From contig CALWRA010000029.1 in the NCBI GenBank assembly GCA_944383825.1, positions 1 to 33,229 on the forward strand: 33,229 nt of DNA, in the 5' to 3' direction. Both the position numbers and the translations under genes were made by a program. Source of the stretch: an uncultured Acetatifactor sp. GTDB taxonomy: Bacteria > Bacillota > Clostridia > Lachnospirales > Lachnospiraceae. Of this stretch, positions 1 to 8,657 are shown in pieces. The notes beneath the pieces were generated by a model that saw only the letters and a program-made list of their open reading frames with translations, was not told where the DNA came from and ran no database searches. Position 1 is the first letter of the stretch; each line of letters starts with the position of its first letter.

Positions 1-44
1 ACAAGCTGTATAAAATGGCAAGTGTTATCGAAAGAAGTTCACTT

Positions 45-173
45 TTAACTTGTACTTTTTCTTGACATAGCACCAACCTTTGCGGCGCTGCTGACCGGAA
101 ATCCTGTCAACGCTCTGGGAAAGGGCATACAGGTTGGCAATGGTCTGTCTATCGTCATAAATTCAAAATTCAT
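45..173 (-). pseudogene. Truncated RepA-like replication initiator N-terminus (element relic)
   Basis: The 42-codon frame starts MNFEFMT and continues with a CMPFPRALTGFPVSSAAKV stretch. From memory this resembles the N-terminus of the replication initiator (RepA_N-like) proteins of Firmicutes conjugative elements, and it stops where the helix-turn-helix part should begin. A strong GGAGG lies about 10 bases before the ATG, and the start overlaps the stop of the upstream small gene, so the two were probably coupled. A second minus-strand frame over the same bases (about 25-163) encodes a Lys/Arg-rich tail containing QQRRKGWCYVKKKYKLK, so a chimeric deletion junction between two element genes is possible. 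The assignment rests on remembered motif similarity only. Confidence 0.3.
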
Positions 174-357
174 TGGGTGTGTTCCTCCTTTTCTTTGCTC
201 GTTTGGATAAATAACGGGGGCAGCCAATCACAACCGCCCGAAATCTCTGCTTGCACCCACGCTGGCATTTCCGGCATAATTCGTTGTAAGTGACTCGCCC
301 CCGGTCATTGAGGTAAAAGGAAAGCTCATGCTTCCTCTTTTTGCTCATTCTCGGCAT
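163..357 (-). CDS. Small Cys-rich basic protein of conjugative-element type
   Basis: This 64-residue basic protein begins MPRMSKKRKHELSF and has a CRKCQRGCKQ cluster plus a later Cys, which suggests a small zinc-binding fold. The C-terminus is Lys/Arg-rich. A GGAAG sequence lies 6 bases before the ATG. Very similar short proteins occur in Tn916-like and other integrative conjugative elements of gut Firmicutes, where they are annotated only as hypothetical. Its stop codon overlaps the ATG of the truncated RepA-like frame downstream. The function is unknown. It appears to be the one intact coding unit left in this element relic. Confidence 0.55.
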   Translation of the reverse strand: MPRMSKKRKHELSFYLNDRGRVTYNELCRKCQRGCKQRFRAVVIGCPRYLSKRAKKRRNTPNEF

Positions 358-757
358 ATTACACTTCCTTCTGTTTTGGCGTATGGTTTCTGGGCGATTT
401 TGGACAAAATTACAGCCATAGAGCCGCTTAAAATCTCCCGAAGTATAAACGGATAGGGTAGACTATCCCCCTATCAGATTGTCGTGTTTCGGTATCATTT
501 CGGTGTCAGTCCGCCAGTTCTCCCCGGTGTCGTTCCTCCCCTGTATCTCACAGCGGCGTATCGCTCCCTTTGGTACGCTCGTTTCGGTCAGGTTTCCTCC
601 ACATCCCTGCCAAAAGTCATGGCACTACATCACCGGGGAAGCATATCCCACACAGGCTGGTCATTTGATTGGAATAATCCATCGATGAACTATCTGTATC
701 ATAGAACATTTTCGCGCCCTGTGCCGTATATCCGAAATATAGGAAAAAAATTGAAAA
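358..757. other. Gene-free stretch in the element relic
   Basis: No open frame here has a supporting ribosome binding site or recognisable protein motif on either strand. A long plus-strand open frame across about 484-930 has an unlikely composition and runs through the promoter of the regulator downstream. The stretch is best read as non-coding or eroded element sequence. Confidence 0.5.
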
Positions 758-767
758 GTGAAAAAAT

Positions 768-798
768 TTCCACAATTGCGGAACGGGTATGGTATAAT
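768..798 (+). promoter_or_regulatory. Promoter and palindromic operator of the XRE-type regulator
   Basis: A perfect -10 hexamer TATAAT lies at 793-798. Upstream, at 768-783, is TTCCACAATTGCGGAA, a 16-base near-perfect palindrome with one mismatched pair, sitting where the -35 would be. XRE-family regulators commonly repress themselves by binding such a site, so it is a plausible autoregulatory operator. The -35 itself is weak. Confidence 0.45.
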
Positions 799-841
799 CA
801 ATTCAGCGGTTACAAATACCGTCAAAAAGAGGGCTGCTTCA

Positions 842-1487
842 ATACAGGAACGATTAAAAGATTTACGAGTGAATCAAGGACTAAAACTGGAAGAACTGGC
901 AAAACAGACTGGCAGAGTTCTATGGTGTGACTCTTTATTATCTATTTTGCCGAACAGATAACATGGAGCAAATCAACACACTATTAACAGAGCTGCATTT
1001 AAATGATGAGATGGTGGCACTTCTGAAAAGCGGTCGGATTAACAACCGTCTGCTCTGCGAACTTGCCACGCATAAGGATTTAATAAAATTTCTTGCGGAT
1101 ATTGAGATTTATGTAGATGGGATTGCCACCATGCAAATCCAAAACCTCAATATCCTCGTTGATACTGTCGGGCATGAAATTATTGAACGGTATCGCCCCG
1201 GCGAAGATGACCCGCATTTGAAAGTACTGCAAGCTGCTTATTTCAGTGATGATGATTATTTCAGCCGTATGGTGCTGGATGACATCAATATCATTATCCG
1301 GGATATTCGGGAAGTCCACAAAAAGGACAGCGAGAGTGCGCCTCAAACCGCTGTTGCCGACGAGCTGAAAGAAAATCTGGAAACAGTCGAAAACTTCAAG
1401 GGCAGCCGGGTTGAAAAGCTGGTCATCCTTTACTGCAAGCAGCTCGGTATCAACTATAAAAATCTGTCAGACGAAGAATTTCGCTGA
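842..1487 (+). pseudogene. Broken XRE-family HTH regulator of conjugative-element type
   Basis: The first segment reads QERLKDLRVNQGLKLEELAKQTG, the start of a lambda-repressor-like helix-turn-helix. It then jumps, one frame over, into AEFYGVTLYYLFCRTDN and a long C-terminal region containing ELHLNDEMVALLKSGRINNR. In intact relatives roughly 30-35 residues lie between these parts, so the rest of the HTH has been deleted with a frameshift near 905-914, where ACTGGCA occurs twice (direct repeats). A good GAGGG site at 829-833 is followed 8 bases later by ATA (842-844) rather than ATG, suggesting a lost start codon. After the TGA at 1485-1487 the frame continues LIRILKKSKK, as in intact homologues, so the stop also looks premature. 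Three independent lesions make this a decayed gene. Confidence 0.7.
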
Positions 1488-1559
1488 CTGATTCGGATTC
1501 TCAAAAAATCAAAGAAAATGGGAAACGCCTATCAGCCAGAGGAAAAAACGGTAAAGAAA

Positions 1560-1597
1560 ACCGCTGTTGCATGGTTTGGGCCCCATGTAGCAGCGGT
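1560..1597 (+). terminator. Strong 15-bp hairpin downstream of the broken regulator
   Basis: The arms accgctgttgcatgg and ccatgtagcagcggt pair over all 15 positions, with two G-U wobbles and an 8-base loop. No proper U tract follows, so it may be an attenuator or a processed RNA end rather than a classical terminator. It lies just after the regulator remnant. Confidence 0.4.
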
Positions 1598-1696
1598 TCG
1601 TGCTATGGTTATTCAGTTAAAATTTCAAAGTTGCAAACTGAAAGTTATAAACATATTCTATTTACACAAAACTTGAAATGGTCTCAAATTTGTTTC

Positions 1697-1731
1697 ATAT
1701 CGGAAATACCGTTTGCCTTTACTTCCGATAT
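1697..1731. repeat. 9-bp perfect inverted repeat upstream of the hydrolase
   Basis: ATATCGGAA at 1697-1705 is mirrored by TTCCGATAT at 1723-1731 with a 17-base spacer, about 90 bases before the hydrolase start. It could be an operator or a leader hairpin; the sequence alone does not decide. No convincing promoter hexamers with correct spacing were identified next to it. Confidence 0.3.
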
Positions 1732-1820
1732 ATTCCACAGTAAAATTACACTTACATTGCCTGTTCAATGTTCTGGTTTGGATTATTTAAGCTGTTAAAG
1801 AAAGGATGAGCCACTAAAAA

Positions 1821-2453
1821 ATGAAAACAATCTTTTTGCATGGTCTGGGTCAAACAGCGCGTGACTGGCAGGCTGTAGTCAATCAAGCTTCTCTGTCAGA
1901 TACCTGCTGTCCAGAACTTTTTTCACTATCAGAGGGGGATATTACTTATTCACACATATTAACAGGGCTTGAAAAACAATGCGAAAATATGACAGAGCCA
2001 TTTTGTATATGCGGCCTTTCTTTGGGAGCCCTCCTTGCGCTTGACTATACAATTCGACATGGAGATAAAGTGGCTTCTTTGATTTTGATTGGTGTACAGT
2101 ATAAAGTTCCAAGTCTGGTTATAGATTTACAGAACCTCATATTCCGTTGTATGCCGAAGAAAGCATTTGAAAACATGGGTATGTCAAAACATGATACAAT
2201 TAGATTGTGTCATTCCATGCGCTCTCTTGATTTCAGTTCAGGATTAAATAAAATCGTGTGTCCGGTGACGATTATCTGTGGGGAAAAGGACGGCGCCAAC
2301 CTAAAAGCATCAAAACAGTTAAAAGAACTTTTGACAAATTCAGAATTACATATCGTTCCCGAAGCAGGACATGAAATCAATCAATGTGCGCCGGAATCTA
2401 TTGCTTCTATACTCAATCATAAAAAACATCAAGCCGGCAGTCCTGAAAATTGA
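1821..2453 (+). CDS. Alpha/beta hydrolase
   Basis: This 210-residue soluble alpha/beta hydrolase starts with strand beta and an oxyanion-hole motif (FLHGLGQ, residues 5-11). The nucleophile elbow is GLSLG with Ser67, the acid is probably Asp157 in CGEKDGAN, and the histidine is His184 in EAGHEIN, so the catalytic triad is complete. It has no signal peptide or membrane segment. A purine-rich AAAGGATGAG precedes the ATG at slightly long spacing. It is one of only two intact plus-strand genes here and looks more AT-rich than the chromosomal block that follows, so it may be part of the mobile-element cargo. The substrate cannot be inferred. Confidence 0.8.
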   Translation: MKTIFLHGLGQTARDWQAVVNQASLSDTCCPELFSLSEGDITYSHILTGLEKQCENMTEPFCICGLSLGALLALDYTIRHGDKVASLILIGVQYKVPSLVIDLQNLIFRCMPKKAFENMGMSKHDTIRLCHSMRSLDFSSGLNKIVCPVTIICGEKDGANLKASKQLKELLTNSELHIVPEAGHEINQCAPESIASILNHKKHQAGSPEN

Positions 2454-2662
2454 ACATAAAAGCCAAAACCTCGGTTGCTCGAACAACCTATTCCCACAAC
2501 AGCTTTTTCACAGTCACTCGTTCTGTTTCCAAGAATCGCTTATATTGTAAGGAGCGAGCATTGCGGCAATATTTTACGCAACGAATTCACCGCATGTTTC
2601 GTGCTCCAGATTATAACGCATATATCTCCGTCATCTTTTCCTCCCATTTTTACGCCGGCCCT

Positions 2663-3907
2663 TTACGCCTCAAGGCGCCTCTTTATAAGCAAAACTGCAA
2701 CGTCATTTACATTGGTTCCTGTGGGCCCTGTGACTACAAGGCCCTCTGCGGCCTGCAGCGCATCATAGGCGTTATTGTCCTTTAACGCTTTGTAAATGTC
2801 TATTCCCGCGCGCTTAAGCCTGCAGGCGGTATGTGCATCCACAATTCCGCCCGCCGCCTCCGTAGGCCCGTCCGTTCCGTCTGAGCCAATACTGAAAATA
2901 CATACTCCCTGCAGACCTGAGATTCCCTCTGCCGCTGAAAGCGCAAGCTCCTGATTTCGCCCGCCCTTTCCCTTTCCAGTCAAATGCACCACCGTCTCCC
3001 CTCCTGCAATAAAAGCAATACTCTTTTCTGCCTTTTTATGTGTTCTTGCAATAGCTGCCAGAAATGCACCGGCCTCCCTTGCTTCACAGCTCAAAGAATC
3101 TGTGAGTATACAAACTTCGTATCCAAGCTCCCGACATTTGGAGGCAGCTGCTTCACACAAAAGACTCACATCTCCGATCACCGAATAGCTGGCATTCTTC
3201 AATTCCTTCGGCGTTTCTCTCAAAAGCGCCCTCTCCGCTTCATGGCCAATCCTGATTCCATACTTTTTCAAAATCTTCACAGTCTGGTCACTTGTGCTTT
3301 GATCCTCACATGTGGGACCGGAGCCTATGCTGTCCAGGCGGCTTCCCACCACATCGCTTAATATGACAGAGTGCACATGCGCAGGCATACATGCTTGGGC
3401 AAACCGCCCGCCCTTCACACAGGACAAATGTTTGCGCACAATGTTCATCTCTGTAATGTCCGCGCCGCTTCCCAAAAGCCGCCGCGTAATCCGCTGCAGC
3501 TCCTTCCCCTGAATCATTGGCTTTTCAAATAGGGCGGAGGCTCCTCCCGAGAGCAAAAAGAGCACCTCATCCTCCTTTATTAGATTTTCTGTGAGCCTCA
3601 GCGCTCTGTCGGTCGCCAGAAAAGAATTTTCATCCGGAATGGGGTGGCCGCCTTCAAAACATTCAAAGCCCTCCAGTTCCCCCCTTATGTGTCCGTACTT
3701 GGTAATGACAATTCCTCTGTGAATTTTGTTTCCAAGGATTTCTTTTGCGGCGGCAGCCATGGTATAGGCTGCTTTTCCCACGGAAACCACAAAGAGTTTT
3801 CCGGTGGGAAGCTTATATCCTCTCAGCTCCTTTTTCACGTTCTCTCCGGGGAGAACTGCCTGGACCGAAGCCCTTATAATTTCCTGTGCATCGGTTAATA
3901 CACTCAT
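2663..3907 (-). CDS. Glycerate 2-kinase (GckA/TtuD, MOFRL family)
   Basis: This 414-residue protein matches the DUF4147-MOFRL glycerate kinase family in length and layout. It phosphorylates D-glycerate to 2-phosphoglycerate with ATP, feeding glycerate into lower glycolysis. Recognisable segments are VVSVGKAA near residue 40, GGHPIPDENS near 87, LLSGGASAL near 118, and the C-terminal MOFRL part with GGETVVHL, GGRNQELAL and GSDGTDGPTEAAGG. AGGAGG lies 5-6 bases before the chosen ATG. It stands alone between the plus-strand hydrolase and sbcC, with no neighbouring tartronate or glucarate pathway genes, so its physiological source of glycerate is unclear. Confidence 0.88.
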   Translation of the reverse strand: MSVLTDAQEIIRASVQAVLPGENVKKELRGYKLPTGKLFVVSVGKAAYTMAAAAKEILGNKIHRGIVITKYGHIRGELEGFECFEGGHPIPDENSFLATDRALRLTENLIKEDEVLFLLSGGASALFEKPMIQGKELQRITRRLLGSGADITEMNIVRKHLSCVKGGRFAQACMPAHVHSVILSDVVGSRLDSIGSGPTCEDQSTSDQTVKILKKYGIRIGHEAERALLRETPKELKNASYSVIGDVSLLCEAAASKCRELGYEVCILTDSLSCEAREAGAFLAAIARTHKKAEKSIAFIAGGETVVHLTGKGKGGRNQELALSAAEGISGLQGVCIFSIGSDGTDGPTEAAGGIVDAHTACRLKRAGIDIYKALKDNNAYDALQAAEGLVVTGPTGTNVNDVAVLLIKRRLEA

Positions 3908-4106
3908 TCATTCCTCCTGGGTTTTATTTCCTGCGCCTCTGCGGTCATTGGATTCGAAAGCCTCCTTGCATTCCTGTTGATGTGGCCGTATAATTATTTC
4001 AGCGCCAGTTCCGGGAGGAGTACGGTACCCCGTATCGCCAGTGTCTAGGTTCAAACACACAAATTATCCCGTAGAACACCAGGCGGCTGGCGCCTCTCTT
4101 ATCATA

Positions 4107-7100
4107 TCAGCTGATCTGCCATCTCACACTGCTTCCGCTCTCATCCTTTTTTACAATAAGCTGGTCTTCAATCTCCTGCTTCAGCTCTGTCACATGGGAA
4201 ATAATTCCAATCATCCTGGAGCCCTCTGCCATTTGCTGTAAAACTCTTACGGCCTTATTTCTGGCATGCTCGTCCAAGGAGCCGAAGCCCTCATCTATGA
4301 ACATCATATCCAGCTGAAGAGCCGCTGCGCTTTCCTGAATCTCGTCGGCCATGCCAAGAGCCAAAGACAGCGCCGCCATAAAGGATTCACCGCCGGAAAG
4401 TGTTCTGATCTCCCGTTCCTTTCCTGTGACCGCAGAGTAAACCATAAGGTCGAGGCCGCGGTTTTTTCCCGTTCCGGCTTTTTCAATATCATACATGCGT
4501 ATCTCAAACTGTCCTGCCGACATATCCCGGAACCGGCGATTTGCCGCATGCAGAATCCTCTCCAGATAATAGCGCTGGACATAGGTTTCAATATCCATAC
4601 GGGCACCCGTCATTTTGCCGGCAAGCTGATTGTAAAGATGATCCAGACGCCCGTGCTCTGACACAATTTTCCCCCGTTCCTCCATCTTGGGCGCCAGGGC
4701 ATTGTAGACTCTGACATCCGCCCTGTATATTTCCCTGGCCTGCTCCAGCTTCAGCTGAACCTGCTCCAGCCGCTTCCTGGCCTCATCCCTCTGACGTCTC
4801 AGTACATCCAGGTCCGGACGCTTTCGATTCCCGATGGCTTTTGCCGCCGAATCCCGTCTGCTTTCAGCAGCCGCCTTTCTCATATTAAAAGCGTCAATTT
4901 TTTTCTGAAGCTCTGTGGTCTCTGTTCTCGGATACTTTCCGGTCAGCTCCTTCCATTCTGTCTCCCCAAGGTTCTTCTGTGCCATAATCCGTTCGTAGAA
5001 GGTCCTGCGGCATCTCTCCTCTTCCCTCTGTGTGGGAAGCTCCTCCCGACAGCGGCGAAGCAGTGTATTTGCATTTTCTGCAGCAGACCGTTTCCCAGCG
5101 GCATCCTTCTCCGCCTTTGAGTATGTCTCTTTCTTTTTTTGTTTTTCCCTTTCCGCTTCTTTCAGAGCTTTCCTTGCTTCTTCCTCGGTCAGGTAATCCA
5201 TGTGAGTTTCCAGATTTTCCAGAGACGCTCTTTTCTCCACAAGCACTTCCCCGGCGGCAGACGCTTCTTTTACAGCTTCATCCATCCTTTTTCTCAAGTC
5301 GGATTTTTCCTTCTCAATTCCCTGCATAAGTCTCTGAACCCGTTCAAAAGTCCGCACATCCTCCTGCAGACGCCTGCCTTCCGCAAGAAGAAACTCTCTC
5401 CGGGCAAAAACCTGCTTCTGCGCCTCTTCCAATACAGCATTTTCCGGAAAATCCGGCAAAATATCTGTAATTGTCTGAAAAATCTTCTCCTCTTCTGCCT
5501 GCAGATGCTTTTCCTTCTCACCCAAAAGCTCCCCAGCAGACCGGGAAGCCCCGGAAGCCTCCTCCTGAGCAATCCTGAGCGCATTGACCTCAGCGTTCAG
5601 TGCCTCCAGGCTCTCCCTGCTTAGTCCACTGTGCTCCTCCTCCAGCCTGCAGGGATTAGGATGCTGCACTGAACCGCATACCGGGCATGGCTCCCCCGGC
5701 CTCAACCGCTCTCGTGCAATAAATCCCGCCTGCATATTCAAAAAAATTCTTCTTAAGTGTTCATACTCTTTGTTTTTTCTTTCATATTTCCCACAAGCAT
5801 CCAAATAGTCTCCCCTGGCTTTTTCCGCATTCACTCTCTGGGCAGCCGCATCTTGTGCAAGGCTCTTTACTCTCTGAATTTCCGCCAAAATACTCTTTAC
5901 CTCATCCTCTTTTACCCTCCACTTTTCCATCCTCACTTTGGCTTCTCCAAGTTCCTGCTGCTGCCTAAGCCACTCCTGTTCTTTTTGCTCCAAATCCCGG
6001 AGCTGTTGCGCGGTCTCCTCCGCGGCCTGTCCCGCTCTCTCCTTTTCAGCCTTTGCAGCGGAAACATCCTCCTTCGCTCTTCCTATTTTCTCAAAAATTT
6101 CCAGCGACCTCTCTACACGCTCCGATATTCTTGTGAATGTCTGAAGCTCCTGGTCCCACAGACTCTTTGTCCGCTGCTCCCATTCCTGAGCCTCCTCCAA
6201 TGCCTTCAACAGATCCGGAAGGATCTCCTGCTGCTCTCTGAGCCTGCGCTCTGTCTCGCCGGCTCTTTTTGCAGAATCGACGTATCTTTCGTACACCGCC
6301 TGGATTTCCCAGGCCGCCTGGAGCTTTCCCAACAATACGGCGGCTTCTCCCACAGACTTCTCCTCATCGGCACACTGTTTTAGTTCCTCTCTAACCTGGT
6401 CAAGCTCCTCAAAGCGCTCAAGCAGCTTTTCCCCATCATTAAAGGCATCCCTTCTTGCAAGATATACTTCATCCGCCTCCTGATAGTCCCTCTGTGCATG
6501 ATCCGCCTTCTCTTCCAACTCTTTGCACAAAACCTGAAGCTCCTTAAGCAGACATTCCAAATCCACTGGGGACAGCTTATCCGAGACCAGTATTTTGTCC
6601 TGAAGGAACTGCAGTTCTTGCGCCCGCTGTTCCCCATTCGGAACAATAATATGGGAAACCTCAGTCTGGCAAGCAGTCTTAATCTGATCTATTTCCGCAA
6701 GCTTTTCTTTTTTCCTCCTTCCCAGCTCCTCCACAATATCCTGATACAGTTCCGTGTGAAACAATTTGCGGAAAATTACTTTTTTATCGTCGGATTTCGC
6801 CCGCAGCAGCTCCATGAACTCTCCCTGCGCAATCATGGCCACCTGCATAAACTGACTCTTCGTAAGACCCACGATTTCTATCAGCTTTCTGTCCGTTTCC
6901 TTCTGTGGATATTCTGTTCCATCCGGCATAATAAGTGAGACAGACTCGCTCTCCTCCTTCACACCGCTTCCCCTTTTCATCAGACGCACATGCCTGGGAA
7001 CTCGACGGACCTTATATTCCTTCCTTCCGTTCTGCGTTCTCTCCGAAAATGTCAGTTCCACAAAAGGCTGCGTGTCATAATCCACAAACTGACTCTGCAG

Positions 7101-7298
7101 CTCCCTTCCATCCTTTTTATTGGTATTTGAGCTGGCCTCGCCGTAAAGCGCAAATACAATTGCATCAAAAATCGTTGTCTTTCCCGCTCCTGTGTCACCG
7201 GTGATCAGAAAAAGGTTCTGGTTTGTCTCTCTAAAGTCTATCAACGTCCTACGGCCATAGGAGCCAAACGCCTCCATCATCAGTTTCAGCGGTCTCAT
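4107..7298 (-). CDS. sbcC: Exonuclease subunit SbcC (Rad50-like SMC ATPase)
   Basis: The product of about 1063 residues has the SMC/Rad50 plan. It has an N-terminal Walker A GDTGAGKT (residues 34-41), two long Glu/Lys/Arg-rich coiled-coil arms, a zinc hook CPVCG near residue 535, the ABC signature LSGGES near 967, and Walker B FIDEGFGSLDE near 1000. With SbcD it forms the Mre11-Rad50-type nuclease that cuts hairpins and protein-blocked DNA ends. The start at 7298 is chosen because its ATG overlaps the sbcD stop by four bases (ATGA) and GGAGG lies 10 bases upstream; the frame stays open further upstream but lacks family sequence there. It is translationally coupled to sbcD. Confidence 0.95.
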   Translation of the reverse strand: MRPLKLMMEAFGSYGRRTLIDFRETNQNLFLITGDTGAGKTTIFDAIVFALYGEASSNTNKKDGRELQSQFVDYDTQPFVELTFSERTQNGRKEYKVRRVPRHVRLMKRGSGVKEESESVSLIMPDGTEYPQKETDRKLIEIVGLTKSQFMQVAMIAQGEFMELLRAKSDDKKVIFRKLFHTELYQDIVEELGRRKKEKLAEIDQIKTACQTEVSHIIVPNGEQRAQELQFLQDKILVSDKLSPVDLECLLKELQVLCKELEEKADHAQRDYQEADEVYLARRDAFNDGEKLLERFEELDQVREELKQCADEEKSVGEAAVLLGKLQAAWEIQAVYERYVDSAKRAGETERRLREQQEILPDLLKALEEAQEWEQRTKSLWDQELQTFTRISERVERSLEIFEKIGRAKEDVSAAKAEKERAGQAAEETAQQLRDLEQKEQEWLRQQQELGEAKVRMEKWRVKEDEVKSILAEIQRVKSLAQDAAAQRVNAEKARGDYLDACGKYERKNKEYEHLRRIFLNMQAGFIARERLRPGEPCPVCGSVQHPNPCRLEEEHSGLSRESLEALNAEVNALRIAQEEASGASRSAGELLGEKEKHLQAEEEKIFQTITDILPDFPENAVLEEAQKQVFARREFLLAEGRRLQEDVRTFERVQRLMQGIEKEKSDLRKRMDEAVKEASAAGEVLVEKRASLENLETHMDYLTEEEARKALKEAEREKQKKKETYSKAEKDAAGKRSAAENANTLLRRCREELPTQREEERCRRTFYERIMAQKNLGETEWKELTGKYPRTETTELQKKIDAFNMRKAAAESRRDSAAKAIGNRKRPDLDVLRRQRDEARKRLEQVQLKLEQAREIYRADVRVYNALAPKMEERGKIVSEHGRLDHLYNQLAGKMTGARMDIETYVQRYYLERILHAANRRFRDMSAGQFEIRMYDIEKAGTGKNRGLDLMVYSAVTGKEREIRTLSGGESFMAALSLALGMADEIQESAAALQLDMMFIDEGFGSLDEHARNKAVRVLQQMAEGSRMIGIISHVTELKQEIEDQLIVKKDESGSSVRWQIS

Positions 7299-8449
7299 CC
7301 CTGACTTACCTCCTTTACAGTATTGATCACATCCCGGAGGATTTCTTTTTCTTCCCCATCCGCTTCCTCTAAAAACAGGCAGCAAAGCTCAAAGGGATCT
7401 ATATACGATTGTTTGATAAGTTTTCCGGTGAAGTCTGTTTTTTGCACAGTCTCTCTTCGGATTTCAAGCAGATTGGGAAATATGCTCCGGATGCGGTCCT
7501 GTGTGTCAAGAGTGTCCTGATTCGTTCTGTCCGTCAGAATCACCGTCACATAATCGTTGCAGCCCTGATTGAGCACCTCTCCCAGACTTCCCCTGATCAC
7601 CCGCACCTGTCGCAAGGGCTTGAGAGGAAGGACTGTTACTCTTCTGTCTCCTTTTTCCTTCAGCTCCACCATAACGATTCCCTTTGACTGCCCCGCTTCA
7701 CTGACAGAGCTTGCCAGAGGAGTGCCAGAATAACGGCAATACTCGCCGCCCGCCTTCATGGGCTTATGAATATGCCCCAGCGCAGCATAATCAAAACGTT
7801 CCAGTATCTCTGAGGAAACTCGGTCAATATTGCCCACTGTGCGGATCTCCGAGTCCATCCGCTCAATCTCCTCCGCTTTTTTTCCAGCGGGCAGATAGAA
7901 TTGATGGCTTACAAAGACATTCCTCTCTCCTTCATCAATTTCTTCTCTCTCCACCAGCCTGCGAAGGGTGTTCTCATATGACAGATTATTCCCGTTCTCA
8001 TCGGTTCCCACAATTCTTTTCACCATAGAGGGCTTCACATAGGGAAGAAGGTAAAAATTTACATTACCAAACGCATCCTTTATAACCACCTTTTCCATAT
8101 GGTCATTCTCTGTCTGGGGCGGCATTCCGATCATATAAAGCCCCTGCCTGGACAAAACGCTGCGGAAGCAGTTTACTCGGGGAGCACTGTCATGGTTTCC
8201 GCTGATCATCATCACAACCGTATTGGGCAGAGCTGCCGTCAGTCCCGCGATAAAGCCGTCAAACACCTCCACTGCCTCTGCCGAGGGAACTGCCTTATCG
8301 TAAATGTCTCCCGCTATGACAATGGCATCCGGCATTTCCTTCCCAGCCATTTCCGTAATCTGCTTTAAAATATATTCCTGATCCTCTCTGAGATCTCTGT
8401 TCATAAGCTTCAGCCCGATATGCAAATCGGATAAATGAAAAAATTTCAT
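7295..8449 (-). CDS. sbcD: Exonuclease subunit SbcD (Mre11-like nuclease)
   Basis: The 384-residue calcineurin-like phosphoesterase carries the metal-binding motifs DLHIG (8-12), GDIYD (47-51), GNHD (84-87), SHQF (181-184) and GHIH (225-228), as expected of SbcD/Mre11. It is the nuclease subunit that works with SbcC on DNA ends and hairpins. The start at 8449 is supported by AAGGAGA about 10 bases upstream and by the conserved N-terminus MKFFHLSDLH; the open frame extends 56 codons further without family similarity. It is the first gene of the sbcDC operon, with a promoter at 8491-8519. Confidence 0.95.
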   Translation of the reverse strand: MKFFHLSDLHIGLKLMNRDLREDQEYILKQITEMAGKEMPDAIVIAGDIYDKAVPSAEAVEVFDGFIAGLTAALPNTVVMMISGNHDSAPRVNCFRSVLSRQGLYMIGMPPQTENDHMEKVVIKDAFGNVNFYLLPYVKPSMVKRIVGTDENGNNLSYENTLRRLVEREEIDEGERNVFVSHQFYLPAGKKAEEIERMDSEIRTVGNIDRVSSEILERFDYAALGHIHKPMKAGGEYCRYSGTPLASSVSEAGQSKGIVMVELKEKGDRRVTVLPLKPLRQVRVIRGSLGEVLNQGCNDYVTVILTDRTNQDTLDTQDRIRSIFPNLLEIRRETVQKTDFTGKLIKQSYIDPFELCCLFLEEADGEEKEILRDVINTVKEVSQG

Positions 8450-8490
8450 TTTTCTGCTTCTCCTTTTCCTTGGTACAGACCTATGAACTG

Positions 8491-8519
8491 ATTTTACTAT
8501 ATGCACAGAGTGTTTACAA
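8491..8519 (-). promoter_or_regulatory. Promoter of sbcDC
   Basis: Reading the minus strand, TTGTAA (8514-8519) and TAAAAT (8491-8496) are separated by exactly 17 bases, about 40 bases upstream of the sbcD start. The spacing and hexamers fit a housekeeping sigma-A promoter. Confidence 0.6.
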
Positions 8520-8546
8520 CCGCGGGGAATTACAGGATTGTCCCAC

Positions 8547-8582
8547 ACAAAACACCCTTCCGCAAACGGGGCGGAAGGGTGT
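8547..8582 (-). terminator. Terminator after the IbrA/IbrB-like operon
   Basis: A perfect 12-bp stem (acacccttccgc / gcggaagggtgt) with a 7-base loop is followed on the minus strand by TTTTGTG. It separates the ParB-like gene from the sbcDC promoter. Confidence 0.75.
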
Positions 8583-8657
8583 CCTTTCCCGGATCCGCCA
8601 TAACGGCGAACCTTCATCTTTTGTACATTTTCAGTGTATCACAGCTTCATAAAAACC

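Noticed and set aside
484..930. Plus-strand open frame of about 148 codons
   Set aside because: It crosses the promoter and ribosome binding site of the XRE-type regulator and shows no recognisable protein features.
2450..2785. Plus-strand frame overlapping the hydrolase stop
   Set aside because: Its second half is antisense to the glycerate kinase and it has no motif; the ATG overlap alone is not enough.
5139..6383. Plus-strand frames rich in Phe, Leu and Ser resembling membrane proteins
   Set aside because: They are the complement of the Glu/Lys-rich coiled coil of SbcC, which gives this composition automatically.
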